From Arthrobacter sp. StoSoilB5 (lineage in GTDB: Bacteria; Actinomycetota; Actinomycetes; Actinomycetales; Micrococcaceae): DNA of 64,000 nt. The notes under the pieces are model-generated. The model was not told the DNA's origin, ran no database searches, and saw only the letters and a program-made list of their open reading frames with translations. This document shows, one piece after another, positions 60,090 through 64,000 of this stretch (position 1 is the first letter of the stretch; the number at the start of each line of letters is the position of its first letter). Location: the NCBI RefSeq assembly GCF_019977235.1, contig NZ_AP024646.1, positions 4,712,001-4,776,000 of the forward strand, given 5' to 3'. The position numbers and the translations under genes are program-made.

Positions 60090-61259
60090 ATGGGCTACGA
60101 AACAAAGACGATCCGCATCGCCATGAACGGCATCACTGGCCGTATGGGTTACCGCCAGCACTTGCTGCGGTCCATCCTCCCCATCCGCGATGCCGGTGGA
60201 TTCACCCTCGAAGACGGCACCAAGGTTCAGGTGGAACCGATCCTCGTTGGCCGCAACGAAGCCAAGATCCGCGAGCTGGCGGAGCTCCACAAGGTTTCCG
60301 AGTGGTCCACGGACCTGGACGCAGTCATCGCGGACCCCACCGTGGACATCGTGTTTGACGCCTCCATGACCAGCCTCCGCGCCGCCACCCTGAAGAAGGC
60401 AATGCGCGCCGGCAAGCACATCTTCACCGAGAAGCCGACGGCCGAGACGCTGGAAGAAGCAATCGAGCTCGCACAGATCGGCAAGGAATCCGGCGTCACC
60501 GCAGGCGTCGTGCACGACAAGCTGTACCTCCCGGGCTTGGTCAAGCTCCGCCGCCTGGTGGATGAAGGCTTCTTCGGCCGCATTCTCTCCATCCGCGGCG
60601 AGTTCGGCTACTGGGTCTTCGAAGGCGACGTCCAGGCAGCACAGCGCCCGTCTTGGAACTACCGCAAGGAAGATGGCGGCGGAATGACCACGGACATGTT
60701 CTGCCACTGGAACTACGTGCTCGAAGGCATCATCGGCAAGGTCAAGAGCGTCAACGCCAAGACCGCCACCCACATCCCCGCACGCTGGGACGAGGCCGGC
60801 AAGGAATACAAGGCCACCGCTGACGACGCCTCCTACGGCATCTTCGAGCTCGTTACCCCGGGTGGCGACGACGTCATCGGCCAGATCAACTCCTCCTGGG
60901 CCGTCCGCGTCTACCGCGACGAACTGGTCGAGTTCCAGATCGACGGCACGCACGGTTCCGCCGTCGCCGGTTTGAACAAGTGCGTTGCGCAACAGCGCGC
61001 CCACACCCCCAAGCCGGTCTGGAACCCGGACCTGCCCGTCACCGAATCCTTCCGAAGCCAGTGGCAGGAAGTCCCGGCCAACGCTGAACTGGACAACGGC
61101 TTCAAGCTGCAGTGGGAAGAATTCCTGCGCGACGTCGTCGCCGGCCGCGAGCACCGTTTCGGCCTGCTGTCCGCTGCCCGCGGCGTGCAGCTGGCCGAGC
61201 TCGGCCTGCAGTCCTCGGCAGAGCGCCGCACCATCGACATCCCGGAGATCACCCTCTAA
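60090..61259 (+). CDS. Gfo/Idh/MocA-family dehydrogenase
   Basis: A 389-residue NAD(P)-dependent sugar dehydrogenase. N-terminal Rossmann fold: IRIAMNGITGRMGYRQHLLR; the nucleotide-site EKP is in MRAGKHIFTEKPTAETLEEA. The substrate domain includes GVVHDKLYLPGLVKLRRLVD. ATG 60090 has GGAGAA eight bases upstream; the 31-residue upstream extension overlaps operator 2 and is rejected. The N-terminal NGITGRMG is unusual for the family (normally GxGxxG). First gene of a three-gene operon overlapping by 1 and 4 bp, so it likely oxidises a sugar or cyclitol at one carbon. Confidence 0.85.
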   Translation: MGYETKTIRIAMNGITGRMGYRQHLLRSILPIRDAGGFTLEDGTKVQVEPILVGRNEAKIRELAELHKVSEWSTDLDAVIADPTVDIVFDASMTSLRAATLKKAMRAGKHIFTEKPTAETLEEAIELAQIGKESGVTAGVVHDKLYLPGLVKLRRLVDEGFFGRILSIRGEFGYWVFEGDVQAAQRPSWNYRKEDGGGMTTDMFCHWNYVLEGIIGKVKSVNAKTATHIPARWDEAGKEYKATADDASYGIFELVTPGGDDVIGQINSSWAVRVYRDELVEFQIDGTHGSAVAGLNKCVAQQRAHTPKPVWNPDLPVTESFRSQWQEVPANAELDNGFKLQWEEFLRDVVAGREHRFGLLSAARGVQLAELGLQSSAERRTIDIPEITL

Positions 61260-62473
61260 TGACGTCACTGATTCTTCCCACCAACGACGGCGGCACCCGC
61301 GAGTACCGCCTTCAGCCCGCCACTGCCTGGGTCAAGCCGGGCGCTCCCCTGACCGCTCGCCGCGCCTACGCCGCAGCGCACGTCATCCCGGAAGTCGCCG
61401 CTGACAACACCCCCGGCGCTCCGGCTCAGCTCGACTGGGACGCCACCCTGGCGTACCGGCACGAACTGTGGTCCTACGGCCTGGGCGTTGCCGACGCCAT
61501 GGACACTGCACAGCGTGGCATGGGCCTGGACTGGGCAGCCACCCAGCAGCTCATCAAGCGCACCGGCGCCGAAGCCGCCTCAGTGGTGGCTGCAGGCAAT
61601 GCGGCAACTGCAGGCAAGTCCGTCCGGGACCTCGTTTCCTGCGGTGCCGGAACCGACCAGCTGGACATCACCGCCGTTCCGGACGGCGCTGCCGGCATCA
61701 AAGCCGTCATCGATGCCTACCGCGAGCAGATCGCCGTGGTCAGCGAAGCTGGACCCAAGGTCATCCTCATGGCATCCCGCGCCCTGGCCAAGGTGGCCAA
61801 CGGCGCCGACGACTACCTGCACGTCTACTCGACGCTGCTGCGGGAAGTCGACCAGCCCGTCATCCTGCACTGGCTCGGCACCATGTTCGACCCCGCGCTG
61901 GCCGGATACTGGGGCTCCGACGATGTCTCCGTGGCCACCGAAACGTTCCTCAGCCTGATCCGCGAGCACTCGGACAAGGTTGACGGCGTGAAGGTTTCGC
62001 TGCTGGACGCTTCCCACGAGATCGCCCTCCGCGCCAACCTTCCGGAAGGCGTCCGCCTCTACACCGGCGACGACTTCAACTATCCGGAGCTGATCGACGG
62101 CGACGGCACCCACCACTCGGACGCCCTGTTGGGCATCTTCGCTGCCATCTACCCCGCCGCTTCGGTTGCCTTGCAGAAGTACGACGCCGGTAACGCTGCA
62201 GAAGCGCGCGCCATCCTGGACTCCACCCGTGAGCTCGGAAAGCACATCTTCAGCGCACCCACGTTCTACTACAAGACAGGCATCGCCTTCATGTCGTGGC
62301 TCAACGGCAAGCAGCCCGGCTTCCAGATGGTCGGTGGCTTGCACTCTGGCCGCTCCGTGCTGCACCTGGCCAAGACCTTCGAACTGGCAGATCAGGCCGG
62401 CTTGCTGAAGGACCCCTCGCTGGCAGCCTTCCGGATGTCCGATTACCTGAGGATCAACGGAGTGGGCGCATGA
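61259..62473 (+). CDS. DUF993 family protein (dihydrodipicolinate-synthase-like fold)
   Basis: A 404-residue protein of DUF993. The barrel region includes YAAAHVIPEVAADNTPG, LGVADAMDTAQRGMGLDWAA, VDQPVILHWLGTMFDPALAG and GVKVSLLDASHEIALRANLP; KVSLLD has the lysine expected at the DapA-type Schiff base position. SAPTFYYKTGIAFMSWLNGK and GGLHSGRSVLHLAKTFELAD follow. ATG 61259 overlaps the previous stop by one base. DapA-like enzymes cleave or form C-C bonds with a keto substrate; here the substrate is unknown. Confidence 0.82.
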   Translation: MTSLILPTNDGGTREYRLQPATAWVKPGAPLTARRAYAAAHVIPEVAADNTPGAPAQLDWDATLAYRHELWSYGLGVADAMDTAQRGMGLDWAATQQLIKRTGAEAASVVAAGNAATAGKSVRDLVSCGAGTDQLDITAVPDGAAGIKAVIDAYREQIAVVSEAGPKVILMASRALAKVANGADDYLHVYSTLLREVDQPVILHWLGTMFDPALAGYWGSDDVSVATETFLSLIREHSDKVDGVKVSLLDASHEIALRANLPEGVRLYTGDDFNYPELIDGDGTHHSDALLGIFAAIYPAASVALQKYDAGNAAEARAILDSTRELGKHIFSAPTFYYKTGIAFMSWLNGKQPGFQMVGGLHSGRSVLHLAKTFELADQAGLLKDPSLAAFRMSDYLRINGVGA

Positions 62474-63309
62474 GTGACTTCTCGAGGCTTTCACTGAACA
62501 GCGCCACCACCAAGAAGTGGACCCTGGCCGAGGCAGTGGACGGTTGTGCCCGGGCAGGCGTTCCCGCGATCGGCCCGTGGCGTGACCGGGTTGCCGAGGC
62601 AGGGCTGGACAAAGCGGCCAAGCTCATCAAGGACGCCGGCCTTCGCGTTTCCTCGCTGTGCCGCGGCGGCTTCCTCACGGCTGCCGACGCTGAAGGACAG
62701 GCCGCTGCACTGGCTGACAACTTCGACGCCGTCCGTGAAGCGGCTGCGTTGGACACCCAGGAGTTGTTCCTTGTGGTCGGCGGGCTCGCGCCCGGCGAAA
62801 AGGACGTGGTCGCAGCCCGTCAGCGTGTAGCGGACCGGCTCGAGGAACTGGTTCCGTTCGCTTCCGAAAATGGCGTTCGCCTGGTGCTCGAGCCGCTGCA
62901 CCCGATGTACGCCGCGGACCGAGCCCTCATCTCCACGCTCGGCCAGGCCCTGGACCTGGCCGCGCCGTACGACGCGAAGGCAGTGGGCGTCGCCGTCGAC
63001 ACCTTCCACGTCTGGTGGGACCCGGAACTGAAGGCGCAGATTGAACGCGCGGGCCGCGAAAACCGCATTGCCTCCTACCAGGTCTGCGATTTCAACCTGC
63101 CGATCGCTGCGGACGCGCTGCTGTCCCGCGGAATGATGGGCGACGGCGTCATCGACTTCGCGACCATCGGCACCTGGGTCAGGGATGCCGGATACACGGG
63201 CGACATCGAGGTTGAAATCTTCAACCAGGAGATCTGGGACGCCGATGGAAACACGGTCCTGGAGACCATGAAGCAGCGCTACGCGGAGCTCGTCCTCCCG
63301 TACGCCTAA
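62470..63309 (+). CDS. Sugar phosphate isomerase/epimerase-type TIM barrel (last gene of operon)
   Basis: A 279-residue AP-endonuclease-2-fold TIM barrel. It starts MSDFSRLSLNSATTKKWTLA at ATG 62470, overlapping the DUF993 stop (atga). Candidate metal ligands: Glu in LVLEPLHPMYAADRALISTL, Asp-His in VGVAVDTFHVWWDPELKAQI and Glu in DIEVEIFNQEIWD. Likely isomerises or eliminates the keto-sugar product of the dehydrogenase. The operon ends with two hairpins just downstream. Confidence 0.85.
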   Translation: MSDFSRLSLNSATTKKWTLAEAVDGCARAGVPAIGPWRDRVAEAGLDKAAKLIKDAGLRVSSLCRGGFLTAADAEGQAAALADNFDAVREAAALDTQELFLVVGGLAPGEKDVVAARQRVADRLEELVPFASENGVRLVLEPLHPMYAADRALISTLGQALDLAAPYDAKAVGVAVDTFHVWWDPELKAQIERAGRENRIASYQVCDFNLPIAADALLSRGMMGDGVIDFATIGTWVRDAGYTGDIEVEIFNQEIWDADGNTVLETMKQRYAELVLPYA

Positions 63310-63315
63310 GAACGT

Positions 63316-63353
63316 GGTCCTCCTGCGGAGGCCCTAAGCTCCGCAGGAGGACC
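63316..63353 (+). repeat. Perfect 15-bp-arm hairpin after operon
   Basis: ggtcctcctgcggag (63316-63330) and ctccgcaggaggacc (63339-63353) pair perfectly around gccctaag. It begins seven bases after the operon's stop codon. Probably part of a double terminator with the hairpin at 63365. Confidence 0.85.
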
Positions 63354-63364
63354 ACCCCAAAGCA

Positions 63365-63399
63365 AGCGAGCCCCTGCCCGGTCACGGCAGGGGCTCGCT
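63365..63399 (+). terminator. Rho-independent terminator
   Basis: agcgagcccctgcc (63365-63378) and ggcaggggctcgct (63386-63399) pair perfectly around cggtcac, followed by ttcttgc. A classic intrinsic terminator for the Gfo/Idh-DUF993-isomerase operon. Confidence 0.9.
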
Positions 63400-63566
63400 T
63401 TCTTGCATCGTGCACACCCTGTTTGTTTCAGCGTGGAGACGCGGAATGCCCATGTTAGATAAGTGGTACACAGCTGAAACATTGCGTCGATGAGAGGAAA
63501 CAATGGCCACTTACGCTGGTTTCACCTGGACAAAGAGGTCCACGAAACCACTGAAAGGACACCACC

Positions 63567-63746
63567 ATGATGCTCTTGAAGACCCTCAACTTTTTTCTGG
63601 ACGCCAGCAGCAGCCACAGCGGATCCTCAGGCGCTTCCCCTGAAGAAAATTCACCCGCAGCCGCCTTCGCCTCCGAGCGCCTGTCGTCCAGCGCCTGGGA
63701 GGGCTGGTGGGATGATGCCGACCAGGGCTTCCCTGCAGGGGCGTAA
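63567..63746 (+). CDS. Small hypothetical protein, 59 residues
   Basis: ATG 63567 (with aaggac upstream) opens MMLLKTLNFFLDASSSHSGS, then SGASPEENSPAAAFASERLS and SSAWEGWWDDADQGFPAGA. Third positions are mostly G or C, like real genes here. A different short frame starts at ATG 63502 (preceded by gagagg) and overlaps it, ending at about 63645, so either, both or neither may be translated. In front is a candidate promoter region: gtttcagc (63421-63435) and gctgaaac (63474-63481) are inverted copies. No homologue is recognised. Confidence 0.45.
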   Translation: MMLLKTLNFFLDASSSHSGSSGASPEENSPAAAFASERLSSSAWEGWWDDADQGFPAGA

Positions 63747-63769
63747 TCCGCCCTACAGCTCGAGGCGTG

Positions 63770-63799
63770 CTACAGCGTGACTGGCTACAGCGTGACTGG
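63770..63799. repeat. 15-bp tandem repeat at stop codon
   Basis: ctacagcgtgactgg occurs at 63770-63784 and 63785-63799. The second copy supplies the stop codon of the minus-strand gene, so a duplicated stop lies outside the frame. Confidence 0.85.
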
Positions 63800-64000
63800 C
63801 ACGTGGACCTGGGCACGGGGAACACCGATCAAGGTGAGAGTGCCGCCGTCGTTCGCCTGTAACTCCACCCGGATGTTCCGGGTTCCCTCCTCGGGCTGGA
63901 CGGAACTGACCCGGAAAACCTCACCGTGGATTTCCACTCTGTCGCCGTCGCGAACGGTCTTGAGCTTCCTGCGCGTGGTGCCGGACGCGTCGACGCGCTG
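63785..64000 (-). CDS. Hypothetical protein, 3' part only
   Basis: The minus strand is open from the right edge to a TAG at 63785-63787, giving 71 residues: RKLKTVRDGDRVEIHGEVFR, then VSSVQPEEGTRNIRVELQAN and TLTLIGVPRAQVHVPVTL. It looks like a small beta-rich domain. The N-terminus lies outside the window. No family is recognised, and coding bias supports a real gene. Confidence 0.6.
   Translation of the reverse strand, partial: QRVDASGTTRRKLKTVRDGDRVEIHGEVFRVSSVQPEEGTRNIRVELQANDGGTLTLIGVPRAQVHVPVTL

Noticed and set aside
59928..61268. 446-residue minus-strand frame opposite the Gfo/Idh gene
   Set aside because: Shadow frame rich in Asp/Gly/Val from high-GC antisense codons; it crosses both operators and has no recognisable domain.

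Overview
The window is a high-GC chromosomal segment from an actinobacterium, most likely Arthrobacter, Paenarthrobacter or Pseudarthrobacter. The evidence is strong third-position GC in every coding frame, many GTG starts, SAM-IV and TPP riboswitches of actinobacterial type, a uriR-uriH-uriT-rbsK type uridine locus, a murA-like gene fused to an HTH domain, and DUF4235, DUF993 and DUF4913 proteins. The species assignment is inference. Nothing could be searched.

Layout. 1-6.0 kb: the 5' part of DNA polymerase IV (minus strand, cut by the window edge), a LysE exporter, then a divergent uridine/ribose locus with a LacI regulator facing nucleoside hydrolase, MFS transporter and ribokinase across two tandem operators. 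6.0-14.6 kb: a TetR gene with a small membrane protein, a phosphatase co-transcribed with a P-loop kinase-PabB fusion, cardiolipin synthase, PabC, an amino-acid permease and an AhpD-like protein. 15-17.7 kb: a tight operon of GMC oxidoreductase, stand-alone PAS domain and DUF985 cupin. 17.8-24.6 kb: a sulfur-related block. On the minus strand are an LLM flavin monooxygenase, a histidine-ammonia-lyase homologue lacking the normal MIO tripeptide, and a cysteine-synthase-like enzyme. Facing them is a SAM-IV riboswitch controlling DUF1737, rhodanese and metZ.

24.6-42.1 kb is housekeeping and transport: a YbdK-type ligase, an HTH-MurA fusion, a TPP-riboswitch-controlled ECF thiamine-type transporter, NUDIX, a complete Mrp cation/proton antiporter operon with fused MrpA/B, a UMF1-type MFS protein, a KhtTU-like K+/H+ efflux pair and dCTP deaminase. 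42.2-48.6 kb has two secreted proteins (CAP domain and VanY-type peptidase) that share C-terminal FG-GAP repeats, tRNA-Gly(CCC), an NTF2-like protein and an alanine-dehydrogenase-family enzyme preceded by an overlapping 44-residue basic ORF. 48.6-51 kb: an EntS-type MFS exporter facing a LysR regulator.

51-58.8 kb is a degraded accessory island. A DUF1016/YhcG-type PD-(D/E)XK nuclease gene is split cleanly by a ~3.66 kb element carrying two tandem tyrosine recombinases. Next to it lie a DUF4913 gene, a conjugation coupling-protein (TraG) remnant with an internal deletion, and a truncated esterase. 58.9-63.3 kb is a LacI-controlled operon (Gfo/Idh dehydrogenase, DUF993, TIM-barrel isomerase/epimerase) with two matching operators, probably for an unidentified carbohydrate.

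Three kinds of non-coding repeat stand out: two 90-bp palindromic elements with the same 18-54-18 architecture 13.5 kb apart, a perfect 30-bp-arm palindrome after the ribokinase gene, and 32-bp tandem repeats after the GMC operon.
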